Source: Endomicrobiia bacterium
GTDB lineage: Bacteria > Elusimicrobiota > Endomicrobiia > Endomicrobiales > Endomicrobiaceae
Assembly: GCA_025998475.1 (NCBI GenBank)
Contig: BNVZ01000086.1
Location: 1 to 5,824, forward strand
Direction of reading: 5' to 3'
DNA: 5,824 bases
Shown piece by piece: positions 1-5,627 of this stretch (the first letter of the stretch is position 1; the number at the start of each line of letters is the position of its first letter). The notes under the pieces are model-generated. The model worked only from the letters and a program-made list of their open reading frames with translations. It was not told the origin of the DNA and made no database searches. The position numbers and the translations under genes are program-made.

Positions 1-18
1 CGAAGAGGAGGAAGATGA
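1..18 (-). repeat. Edge-truncated third copy of the poly-serine module
   Basis: Bases 1-18 are identical to 196-213 and encode six serines in the same frame (residues 638-643), following a proline-rich linker (SAPPPPLS). The copy continues beyond the window, so its length is unknown. Confidence 0.6.
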
Positions 19-1929
19 TAGGGGTGGTGGTGGGGCTGAGGCTGGTAGTGGGGCTGGTGAGACTGGGACTGGTAGTGGGGCTGATAGTGGTGATGTGTCG
101 TCGTTGCTTGTTGGGTCTGGTGCTGATTCTGATGAGGCACTCGATGTGCTATCTGCAGATGAAGATGATGACGATGAGCTTGACGAGCTACTTGACGAAG
201 AGGAGGAAGATGATGAGGCTGAGGCTGAGGATTGGGCTGAGGGTTGTTGTTCGCCGTTGTTGTTGCTTTGGTCTTGGACTACTCCCTTTTCTTTGCTAAG
301 CTTATACTTTTTGTCTGGCTTCACGTCAAATCCTTGTTCTTGTTTTAGACTATTGCGACTGCGTATCAATATATATCGTCCTTTGTTTATTACTCCCTTA
401 GAACATACGGTTATGCTGGTTTCTGAGAGTTTTAGGGGGCAGGGGGCGGTGGGCTTATACTTGCTTAAGTCCCAACTGCGACCGCCACCATTTGCTATCA
501 AAATTGGCTTGTCGGGTTCTAAATTTGGCGACAAGTCAAATTTATAATTTTGAAAACTATTTATTCCTTCTACTGTAATTGTATCTGTTTCTTTAACAAC
601 TAATGTGTTGCCTGATACATCGCATTCAATTTTAGGATTATAACAAATGCCTCCGCACAGTATTGTTCCGCGCAGTACTGTGGTGTTAAATTCTGAAACA
701 TCTGGGTCTGATGGTGCGCCGTCGTTGCCTGCTGAGACTAGTGGTGATTCTGATGAGGCACTCGATGTGCTATCTGCAGATGAAGATGATGACGATGAGC
801 TTGACGAGCTACTTGACGAAGAGGAGGAAGATGCTGGGGCTGGGGCTGAGACTAATACTGATGCTGGTGAGACACTCGATGAAGTAGTCCCAGTCCAAGT
901 GATAAACGTCGGGGCCACTGTGATAGTTACTGTATTACCAGTGGCATAGACTTTCTTCTTGTCACCGTTATCGCCATGAATAACACCGCCAAAAACAGCT
1001 CCTTCAATCCTTCCGCCATTAATTGTAACTTTATTATCTTTTGCGTCTCCGTCACCGTAAACACCACCGCCAAAAACATGTCCTCTAATCCTTCCGCCAT
1101 TAATTGTAACTTTATTATCATTTGCGTTTCCGTCACGGTAAACACAACCACCAAAAACATCTTGTCCAATCCTTCCACCATTAATTGTAACTTTATTATC
1201 TTTTGCGTCACTATCTTTTGCGTCTCCGTCACCGTCAACAAAACCGCCATAAACACATCCACCAACATTTGTGCTGGTGATTGTAACCTTATTCTTTTCT
1301 GCGTCACCGACAGCAGCATTACCGCCAAAAACATCGTTTTTGGTTGTTACTCCTTCTTTTATAAATACTTTATTACGAGAAGCTGTTCCATTTAATGTAT
1401 ATCCGCCATGAACATTATTTATCCCCTCTCCTGCATAAATTTTAACTGTATTACCATTAACGTTAACAGCTTTTTTTGTTGAGTCAGAACAGGCACCACT
1501 AATGGTGCTAAAATCATCATCAACAAAATTGCCTCCTTTTACGATAATTTTGTTGCCTTTCATTGAATCAAAATCACTATCATCATCAATAATACGAGCG
1601 CCGCTGGCACTTTTAACTATTGCTCCATCATTGACAATTAACACACATCCGTTTGGGTTTTTCGAGAATGGGCCGGATCCATCTAGATTATTAGAATTAC
1701 CAGCGATATCCTCTCCATCAGTAACATTAAAACTAGAAGCGTTAATCATTCTTGTTATCACAATTGGATTATCAGAATCATCATCAACACTCTCTTGATC
1801 AGTAGAATTACCAGAATCGTCAGATTTTGTTATCGTCCCAAAACAAATACTAGTACAAGCAAACATTACTATTATTGCTAATACATTTTTTATGCACAGT
1901 CTGCTTCTTCTGGTTTTTGCTTTTTTCAT
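1..1929 (-). CDS. Large secreted adhesin/autotransporter-like repeat protein, N-terminal 643 residues (3' end beyond window)
   Basis: An open frame starts at ATG 1929-1927 and has no stop before the left edge. The start has a ribosome binding site and is followed by a signal peptide: residues 1-13 are basic (MKKAKTRRSRLCIK), then a hydrophobic core NVLAIIVMFA and a small-residue end near CTSICFG. Residues 32-150 are Asp/Ser/Asn-rich. Residues 160-335 hold about seven repeats of roughly 27 residues with the pattern NKVTINGGRI-x-G-x-VFGG and a DGDAKD turn, a style common in passenger regions of autotransporter-like proteins and probably a beta-solenoid. Residues 405-550 form a mixed beta-rich domain containing TITVEGINSFQNYKFDLSPN. 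Serine-only tracts lie at 367-384 (18 Ser), 572-591 (20 Ser) and from 638 to the edge, joined by Pro/Ala linkers. A cell-surface role is inferred. Any C-terminal barrel or anchor lies outside the window, so autotransporter status is unproven. The Asp/Glu-rich frames on the opposite strand are shadows of the serine tracts. Confidence 0.82.
   Translation of the reverse strand, partial: MKKAKTRRSRLCIKNVLAIIVMFACTSICFGTITKSDDSGNSTDQESVDDDSDNPIVITRMINASSFNVTDGEDIAGNSNNLDGSGPFSKNPNGCVLIVNDGAIVKSASGARIIDDDSDFDSMKGNKIIVKGGNFVDDDFSTISGACSDSTKKAVNVNGNTVKIYAGEGINNVHGGYTLNGTASRNKVFIKEGVTTKNDVFGGNAAVGDAEKNKVTITSTNVGGCVYGGFVDGDGDAKDSDAKDNKVTINGGRIGQDVFGGCVYRDGNANDNKVTINGGRIRGHVFGGGVYGDGDAKDNKVTINGGRIEGAVFGGVIHGDNGDKKKVYATGNTVTITVAPTFITWTGTTSSSVSPASVLVSAPAPASSSSSSSSSSSSSSSSSSADSTSSASSESPLVSAGNDGAPSDPDVSEFNTTVLRGTILCGGICYNPKIECDVSGNTLVVKETDTITVEGINSFQNYKFDLSPNLEPDKPILIANGGGRSWDLSKYKPTAPCPLKLSETSITVCSKGVINKGRYILIRSRNSLKQEQGFDVKPDKKYKLSKEKGVVQDQSNNNGEQQPSAQSSASASSSSSSSSSSSSSSSSSSSSADSTSSASSESAPDPTSNDDTSPLSAPLPVPVSPAPLPASAPPPPLSSSSSS
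124..212 (-). repeat. 89-bp identical coding repeat, copy 1 (poly-serine module)
   Basis: This stretch is identical base for base to 745-833, 621 bp away, which is exactly 207 codons. In the coding direction it specifies most of a serine tract (20 Ser in this copy, residues 572-591) followed by ADSTSSASSES. A third, edge-truncated copy appears to start at positions 1-18, where the bases equal 196-213. Confidence 0.9.
745..833 (-). repeat. 89-bp identical coding repeat, copy 2 (poly-serine module)
   Basis: This is the partner of 124-212, with no mismatches over 89 bases. It encodes the 18-serine tract (residues 367-384) and the following ADSTSSASSES. Flanking sequence differs on both sides (PAPA before and PLVSAGNDG after, in protein order), so the repeat is a discrete module. 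Confidence 0.9.
937..1374 (-). repeat. Coding tandem repeats, about 81 bp per unit, in the adhesin-like gene
   Basis: Repeats begin at the Asn of an N-K-V-T/F-I motif at residues 186, 213, 245, 272 and 299, with more diverged units at 160 and 332. Successive distances are 26, 27, 32, 27, 27 and 33 residues. The units starting at 245, 272 and 299 are nearly identical in DNA as well as protein (NKVTINGGRI, then VFGG, then a D/G/N turn). Longer units carry extra acidic turn residues such as DGDGDAKDSDAKD. The pattern suggests coils of a beta-solenoid and a region that can gain or lose units. Confidence 0.8.
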
Positions 1930-1938
1930 GGTTTCTTG

Positions 1939-1942
1939 TCCT
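1939..1942 (-). promoter_or_regulatory. Ribosome binding site of the adhesin-like gene
   Basis: On the minus strand AGGA lies 9 bases before the ATG at 1929 (context ACAGGACAAGAAACC-ATG). This supports that ATG as the start, as does the signal peptide that follows directly. Confidence 0.7.
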
Positions 1943-1993
1943 GTTTAACTTAAACTTTTAAACTTACAAATCTGTAACATGCATTTATACTAA

Positions 1994-2023
1994 ATTATAT
2001 GCGTCTTTTCAACTTGTTGTGAA
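1994..2023 (-). promoter_or_regulatory. Candidate sigma-70-type promoter of the adhesin-like gene
   Basis: On the minus strand TTCACA (2023-2018, five of six matches to TTGACA) and a perfect TATAAT (1999-1994) are separated by 18 bases. Transcription would begin near 1987, giving a leader of about 57 bases that contains the AGGA at 1939-1942. In AT-rich DNA a -10 match can arise by chance, so this is a moderate-confidence call. Confidence 0.45.
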
Positions 2024-2061
2024 ATGTTACAGCATATTACTTTTATAAAAACAAAGACAAA

Positions 2062-2132
2062 CGGACTAAAACACAACATTTGATTGCTTTGTTATTGCGG
2101 ACTAAAACACAACATTTGATTGCTTTGTTATT
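2062..2132. repeat. Two tandem copies of a 36-bp unit
   Basis: A unit beginning CGGACTAAAACACAACATTT occurs at 2062-2097 and again from 2098. The two copies match for 35 bases (2062-2096 against 2098-2132), and one extra base completes the 36-bp period. There is no spacer between them. The array sits about 40-110 bases upstream of the candidate -35 box of the adhesin-like gene. It could be a duplicated regulatory site or a neutral duplication. Confidence 0.85.
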
Positions 2133-2164
2133 TATGTTTACTCTTGATTGTCTTTTAAATCGTT

Positions 2165-2280
2165 TGAGTCTTTGCAAGGCAGCGAGGCGAAAGGAACAGC
2201 CATCTATAGGACAAAGTCAATCTTGCGGTTGCCTTTACCAGACTTGCGATGTTTGCAAGTTGTGGTAGCGTGGTAGCTAG
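2165..2280. other. GC-richer intergenic stretch with hairpin potential, no recognised gene
   Basis: Base composition here is near half G+C, against AT-rich surroundings. There is a perfect 6-bp stem, ACTTGC (2242-2247) with GCAAGT (2255-2260), with a 7-base loop. The octamer TTTGCAAG occurs twice (2171-2178 and 2252-2259), and GTGGTAGC is present twice in tandem (2262-2269 and 2270-2277). Short frames on both strands resemble no family I know. It could be a small RNA, a decayed gene end or an intergenic repeat. No terminator-like T-run follows the stem on either strand. Confidence 0.3.
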
Positions 2281-2322
2281 AGATTTTAAATATTAACAGC
2301 GACGGCAAGCGGCAGAACTTGT

Positions 2323-2787
2323 TTATCGTGAAATTTGTAAAACGTAATATGCCGCAGGAGCAGCAAATATGTAAGAATCGAATCTGTCAAAAACTCCGCC
2401 GTGTCCAGGTACTATTTTGCCCGAATCTTTAACATTACCGTCCCTTTTTATAAGGGACTGGGCAAGATCTGAAAGTTGTCCTGTAACCGCGATTACAAGT
2501 CCAAGCACAAATGCTTGGCTTGATGTTAAAATATCTTTCATAAATATATGTCTGCAGGCAATAGCGGCAAAAATACCAAAAACAACTCCGGCGACTGCTC
2601 CCCCTATTGTCTTATTGGGACTGACATTTTGCGCAAGCTTATGTTTGCCCAATATAGATCCAAAAGCATAAGCTGCAGTATCTAAAACCCAAACAACTAT
2701 AAAAAGAAAAAATACCAATTTCATACCGCCGTTTAAACTACGTATATACACCATATGCATTAATGACAATAGAATAAAAAAAGACAT
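2323..2787 (-). pseudogene. cdsA: cdsA fragment: C-terminal half of phosphatidate cytidylyltransferase (CDP-diglyceride synthase)
   Basis: CdsA makes CDP-diacylglycerol from phosphatidate and CTP at the inner membrane, the branch point of phospholipid synthesis. This frame encodes 154 residues, whereas family members usually have about 260-285, and it aligns only with the C-terminal half. Visible hallmarks are WVLDTAAYAFG (33-43), GKHKLAQNVSPNKTIGG (47-63) and the signature SLIKR-x4-KDSGKIVPGHGG-VFDRFD (111-137), with K120, D121, H129, D134, R135 and D137 in place. The N-terminal membrane helices are absent. An in-frame TAG lies six codons before the ATG, and no start further upstream is possible. 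The sequence before the ATG is a dispersed repeat that recurs at 5628, so the 5' half was lost at a rearrangement. The remaining frame has no internal damage, so the break may be recent. Because cdsA is normally essential, I expect an intact copy elsewhere. A stable short product is possible but unlikely to be active. Confidence 0.88.
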
Positions 2788-2962
2788 TAGACCTCTTAAT
2801 AACTAACATATAAAAGTACAATAGAAGTACTATGAAACAGAAAAAGAAAGCGTGCGGAAACAGATGGAATGGGTTTAGGCGATTAATGGGAGTAAAGAAA
2901 GCATTTGATAAAACAAAGGATAGTCGGAAGTAAGAAAAGATAGGGCAAGTAGGTGAGCAAAG
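2788..2962. repeat. Dispersed repeat, copy A (175 bp)
   Basis: This is homologous and in the same orientation to 5628-5811. The first 114 bases (to 2901) match at roughly nine in ten positions. The remainder is more diverged, with three gaps of three bases each. Both copies start sharply at TAGACCTCTTA, and the sequences outside that edge are unrelated. The plus strand is purine-rich and has a short frame of 33 codons (ATG 2832, stop 2931-2933, starting MKQKKKACG) that is frameshifted in the other copy. No transposase or terminal inverted repeat is visible, so the element type is unknown. Confidence 0.85.
2792..2797 (-). promoter_or_regulatory. Shine-Dalgarno-like AAGAGG at the repeat edge, before the cdsA fragment
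   Basis: On the minus strand AAGAGG is followed by TCTA and then the ATG at 2787, a rather short spacing of 4 bases. The motif belongs to the dispersed repeat (also in TAAGAGGTCTA of the second copy), not to cdsA. Any translation of the fragment would therefore use a borrowed site. Confidence 0.35.
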
Positions 2963-3237
2963 AGAAAATTGAGTACAGAGAATATTGTAAAGATGATGTT
3001 TGAATACTTTAGGGCAATACCTAAACATATTGTCACAAGAGACAGTTACAATGTCAGCAAAAGTTGTGGATATAGACGTAGAAGTAGCAGTGATTATGCT
3101 AGAGATTGACACAAAGACCTAAAAAAACAGCGAAAGTGGCGAAAGCGAAAAGAATAATAGACATACAATAACCGTTGGTAGTAGTTAAATTAAAGGCAAG
3201 CAAGTAATATGCACAGCGATAATAGGGCAAGGAGCAC

Positions 3238-3302
3238 GATTTTGGTTTATTTTAGTAGGCATGTATTTATGCAAAGAAAGACTAGATTGTTTAACCAAAA
3301 TC
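3238..3302. repeat. Perfect 10-bp inverted repeat with 45-base loop
   Basis: GATTTTGGTT (3238-3247) pairs perfectly with AACCAAAATC (3293-3302). The right arm overlaps the left arm of a second small hairpin (ATCAG 3300-3304 with CTGAT 3313-3317), so the two structures exclude each other. The region is upstream of the PBP promoter, so it would be in the PBP transcript only if an upstream start is used. Confidence 0.45.
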
Positions 3303-3317
3303 AGAACAATCCCTGAT

Positions 3318-3341
3318 CTGTTTGGGCTTTTAACCCAACAG
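3318..3341. other. Stem-loop CTGTTTGGG / CCCAACAG
   Basis: The left arm 3318-3326 and right arm 3334-3341 pair over 8 bp with one bulged T and a 7-base AT-rich loop (CTTTTAA). A short T-run (ATTTTTC) follows on the plus strand about 8 bases later. It could be a weak terminator for transcription entering from the left, but the distance to the T-run is longer than usual for an intrinsic terminator. Confidence 0.35.
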
Positions 3342-3434
3342 TGTACCGATTTTTCAACATCTCTTAACACACTTAAGTTATACTTCTTTTTTTAAGGGAC
3401 AATTATATATCCGGTTTTTGAGGTTTTGCTAAAA

Positions 3435-3464
3435 TTGACACGTCAAAGCAAAAAGGACTATAAT
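3435..3464 (+). promoter_or_regulatory. Perfect-consensus sigma-70-type promoter of the PBP gene
   Basis: TTGACA (3435-3440) and TATAAT (3459-3464) are both exact matches and are separated by 18 bases. Initiation would be expected near 3470-3473, directly at the ATG at 3474. The -35 box lies within a dyad, TTGAC-AC-GTCAA (3435-3446), which could be an operator. If the promoter is used, the alternative TTG start at 3426 is upstream of the transcript and cannot be the start. Confidence 0.62.
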
Positions 3465-3473
3465 CCACGTGTT

Positions 3474-5579
3474 ATGAAACGAAATGGGCGAAAAAAAACT
3501 TCTTCTTTAAGATTTATTACTATCACTGTTACAATTGCATTTTTAATAATTACAGCAGGTAAAATTACGGCAAATTTTATATATGATCTCCCCTCTATAC
3601 AACAACTCGGGAATTATACGCCTGATCTCTCTACTAAAATTTACGATAAAGACGATAACTTAATGGGCGAATTTTTTAACCAAAGACGGATTCTTACACC
3701 TATAAGCAATATCCCAATTAACTTACAAAATGCTTTTGTATCTATTGAAGATAACGATTTTTTTAAACACTGGGGGATTTCTATAAAGGGAACCATGCGC
3801 GCTTTTTCCAAAATATTATTAAAAAGAAAGATTGCAGAAGGTGGTTCTACAATAACGCAGCAGCTTGCAAAAACAATATTCTTAACCTCCGACAAAACAT
3901 TGATAAGAAAAATAAAAGAAGCTCTTTTAACTATACAACTTGAAAAAAACTATTCAAAAAACGAAATTTTACAGCTTTATATCAACCAAATATATTTTGG
4001 TAGCGGAGCATATGGAGTTCAAGCCGCAGCGGAAATATATTTCAATAAAGATGTGCACGATTTAAATCTTACCGAATGCGCTACTCTTGCCGCAATACCA
4101 AAATCTCCTAATCATTATAATCCATTTAAAAACCCAAAAGCTTCTCTGGCAAGAAGAAATCTTGTTCTTCTAAGAATGAGGGAACTTGGATATATCACAA
4201 AAGAGCAGGAGAAAGAAGCCGCAAAAGTCCCTGTACCTGCAAATAGCCCTAGCCCTAAAACAGAAAAAGGGCATTATTTTGTAGAATTCTTAAAGATAAT
4301 GCTTGAACCTAAATACGGAACAAATATGCTAATGAAAGGCGGACTTTCAATTTATACAACTCTTGACTCGCAAGCACAGATTGCCGCTGAAAAAACTATT
4401 GAAGAAGCTCTTGCGAAGTTTGACAAGGATAAATTAAAAAAAGGATCTGTTAAAGTTCAGGGAGCACTTATAGCTCTTGACCCTAAAAATGGGGCAATAA
4501 GAGCAATGGTCGGAGGACGTAGTTTTAAAGAATCGCAGTTTAACAGAGCAACTCAGGCGAAAAGGCAGGCTGGGTCTGCTTTTAAACCTTTTGTATATCT
4601 TACTGCAATAGAAATGGGTTTTACACCGGCAACTATTCTCAATGACAAACCTATGGTTTTTGTTTATAAAGAAAATAAATGGGATTTGTTTTCAAGAGAT
4701 ATAACAGGTCTTGAAACAATTGCAGAAACTGTCTCTGAAGATGATTTAATTAATACAAATAAAGTGTGGGCTCCGACAAACTACGGTAAAAAACATAGAG
4801 GTCCTGTAACTGCAAGTACAGCGCTTGCTTTATCCATAAATATTTGCGCTGTTGAAACAATTATGAAAGTAACGCCAGAAAGAGTTATCCAAACTGCAAG
4901 AAATTTAGGCATAACAACACCTCTTACAAACTCTTTTCCTCTTGCTTTAGGAGCAAGTGACGTAACTTTACAAGAAATGTCATCAGCTTTTGCGACCTTT
5001 GCTTCAGGCGGTGTTAAAACAACTCCCTATGTTATAACGAAAGTAACCGATAAAGACGGAAAGATTCTTGAGGAGAATATTCCTGAACAAAAAGAAGTTC
5101 TTTCTTCTCAAGACTGCTTTATTATAAATAATATGCTTAAAGGTGTCGTAGAAAGAGGCAGCGCATGGGATGCAAAAAGATTAGGAAGGCCCTGCGCAGG
5201 CAAAACAGGAACAACGAACGGATCTAGCGATGCATGGTTTGTAGGCTATACTCCTCAACTTGTCGCTGGAGTATGGGTGGGCTACGACGACCGTTCAATA
5301 TCGCTCGGAGACAGAATGACCGGAGGCGGAATTGCATGTCCTATATGGACTAATTTCATGAAAGAAGCGCTGGAAGGCAAACCTGTTTTGGATTTTATAC
5401 AACCAGAAAATATCGAATTGGTTTTAATTGATCCATACACAGGATTTTTAGCGTCAGGCGAAACTAAAGGTGCGTTTCTAGGAGCATTCAACAAAGGGAC
5501 TGCCCCAACACACTATTGTGATCAAGCAATACCAAACTCCAAAGAACAAGATCTAAGCGTAGAAAAAGATGGGTTTTAA
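3474..5579 (+). CDS. mrcA: Penicillin-binding protein 1A, bifunctional peptidoglycan glycosyltransferase/transpeptidase
   Basis: This class A PBP polymerises lipid II into glycan strands and crosslinks the peptides on the outer face of the inner membrane. From ATG 3474 it has 701 residues, and the following numbers use that start. There is a short basic cytoplasmic tail and one membrane helix (about 14-34). The GT51 domain follows, with EDNDFFKHWG (catalytic Glu at 92), GGSTITQQLAKTIFL (123-137) and the RKIKEALLTIQLEKNYSKNEIL region. The transpeptidase domain has SAFK (nucleophile S368, K371), SIN (454-456) and KTGT (577-580). All catalytic motifs are intact and the length fits the family. 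About 25 extra residues before WAPTNYG (near 405-430) may form a small insert. An in-frame TTG at 3426 would add 16 residues, but it overlaps the promoter and GAGG lies only 2 bases before it, so I prefer the ATG. It is monocistronic as far as seen. The symbol follows the family (also called ponA). Confidence 0.95.
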   Translation: MKRNGRKKTSSLRFITITVTIAFLIITAGKITANFIYDLPSIQQLGNYTPDLSTKIYDKDDNLMGEFFNQRRILTPISNIPINLQNAFVSIEDNDFFKHWGISIKGTMRAFSKILLKRKIAEGGSTITQQLAKTIFLTSDKTLIRKIKEALLTIQLEKNYSKNEILQLYINQIYFGSGAYGVQAAAEIYFNKDVHDLNLTECATLAAIPKSPNHYNPFKNPKASLARRNLVLLRMRELGYITKEQEKEAAKVPVPANSPSPKTEKGHYFVEFLKIMLEPKYGTNMLMKGGLSIYTTLDSQAQIAAEKTIEEALAKFDKDKLKKGSVKVQGALIALDPKNGAIRAMVGGRSFKESQFNRATQAKRQAGSAFKPFVYLTAIEMGFTPATILNDKPMVFVYKENKWDLFSRDITGLETIAETVSEDDLINTNKVWAPTNYGKKHRGPVTASTALALSINICAVETIMKVTPERVIQTARNLGITTPLTNSFPLALGASDVTLQEMSSAFATFASGGVKTTPYVITKVTDKDGKILEENIPEQKEVLSSQDCFIINNMLKGVVERGSAWDAKRLGRPCAGKTGTTNGSSDAWFVGYTPQLVAGVWVGYDDRSISLGDRMTGGGIACPIWTNFMKEALEGKPVLDFIQPENIELVLIDPYTGFLASGETKGAFLGAFNKGTAPTHYCDQAIPNSKEQDLSVEKDGF

Positions 5580-5627
5580 AGCGCGTCCTTACAAAAACAT
5601 AACTGCCACCTCTAAGAAAAATTTCAA

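Larger units (their letters stand above)
2963..3425. other. Gene-free stretch upstream of the PBP gene, possible fossil sequence
   Basis: I find no convincing gene here. On the minus strand short segments in different frames are strongly hydrophobic (for example KIVLLALLSLCILLACL, MSIILFAFATFAVFLGL and YSNIIFTIFSVLNFLFAHLL). They are interrupted by stops and frame changes, as in a decayed multi-pass membrane protein gene. On the plus strand short frames such as the one from ATG 3260 (44 codons) have no ribosome binding site. A run of GCGAAAG units lies near 3130-3150. Frames crossing from here into the repeat overlap the cdsA fragment and do not survive comparison with the second repeat copy. 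Confidence 0.4.

Noticed and set aside
15..949. Plus-strand frames rich in Asp/Glu (DEDDDDELDELLDEEEED) at 15-299, 95-547 and 647-949
   Set aside because: They are the reverse strand of the serine tracts and linkers in the minus-strand adhesin gene. They have no ribosome binding site, and the minus frame is open for 643 codons with a signal peptide and a good start.
927..1395. Repetitive frames at 927-1334 (minus) and 976-1395 (plus)
   Set aside because: Both are out-of-frame readings of the 81-bp coding repeats. Their apparent repeats merely mirror the adhesin repeats.
2062..2133. CRISPR array, because the repeated unit is 36 bp
   Set aside because: The two units are directly adjacent with no spacers, there are only two, and no cas gene is present.
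2080..2268. Plus-strand frame of 62 codons
   Set aside because: It starts inside the tandem repeat, has no ribosome binding site and shows no recognisable protein features. It is treated as part of a non-coding intergenic stretch.
2738..3112. Minus-strand frame of 124 codons crossing the repeat
   Set aside because: It overlaps the cdsA fragment in another frame, its composition is simply pyrimidine-rich (Phe/Leu/Ser), and the equivalent frame in the second repeat copy is broken by a one-base gap and a stop.
3185..3370. Minus-strand frame of 61 codons
   Set aside because: It has no ribosome binding site and no known family features, and it spans the inverted repeats. It is too weak to call a gene.
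3426..3473. TTG at 3426 as start of the PBP gene
   Set aside because: GAGG is only 2 bases before it, the extra 16 residues are not typical of PBP1A, and the perfect promoter lies downstream of it.
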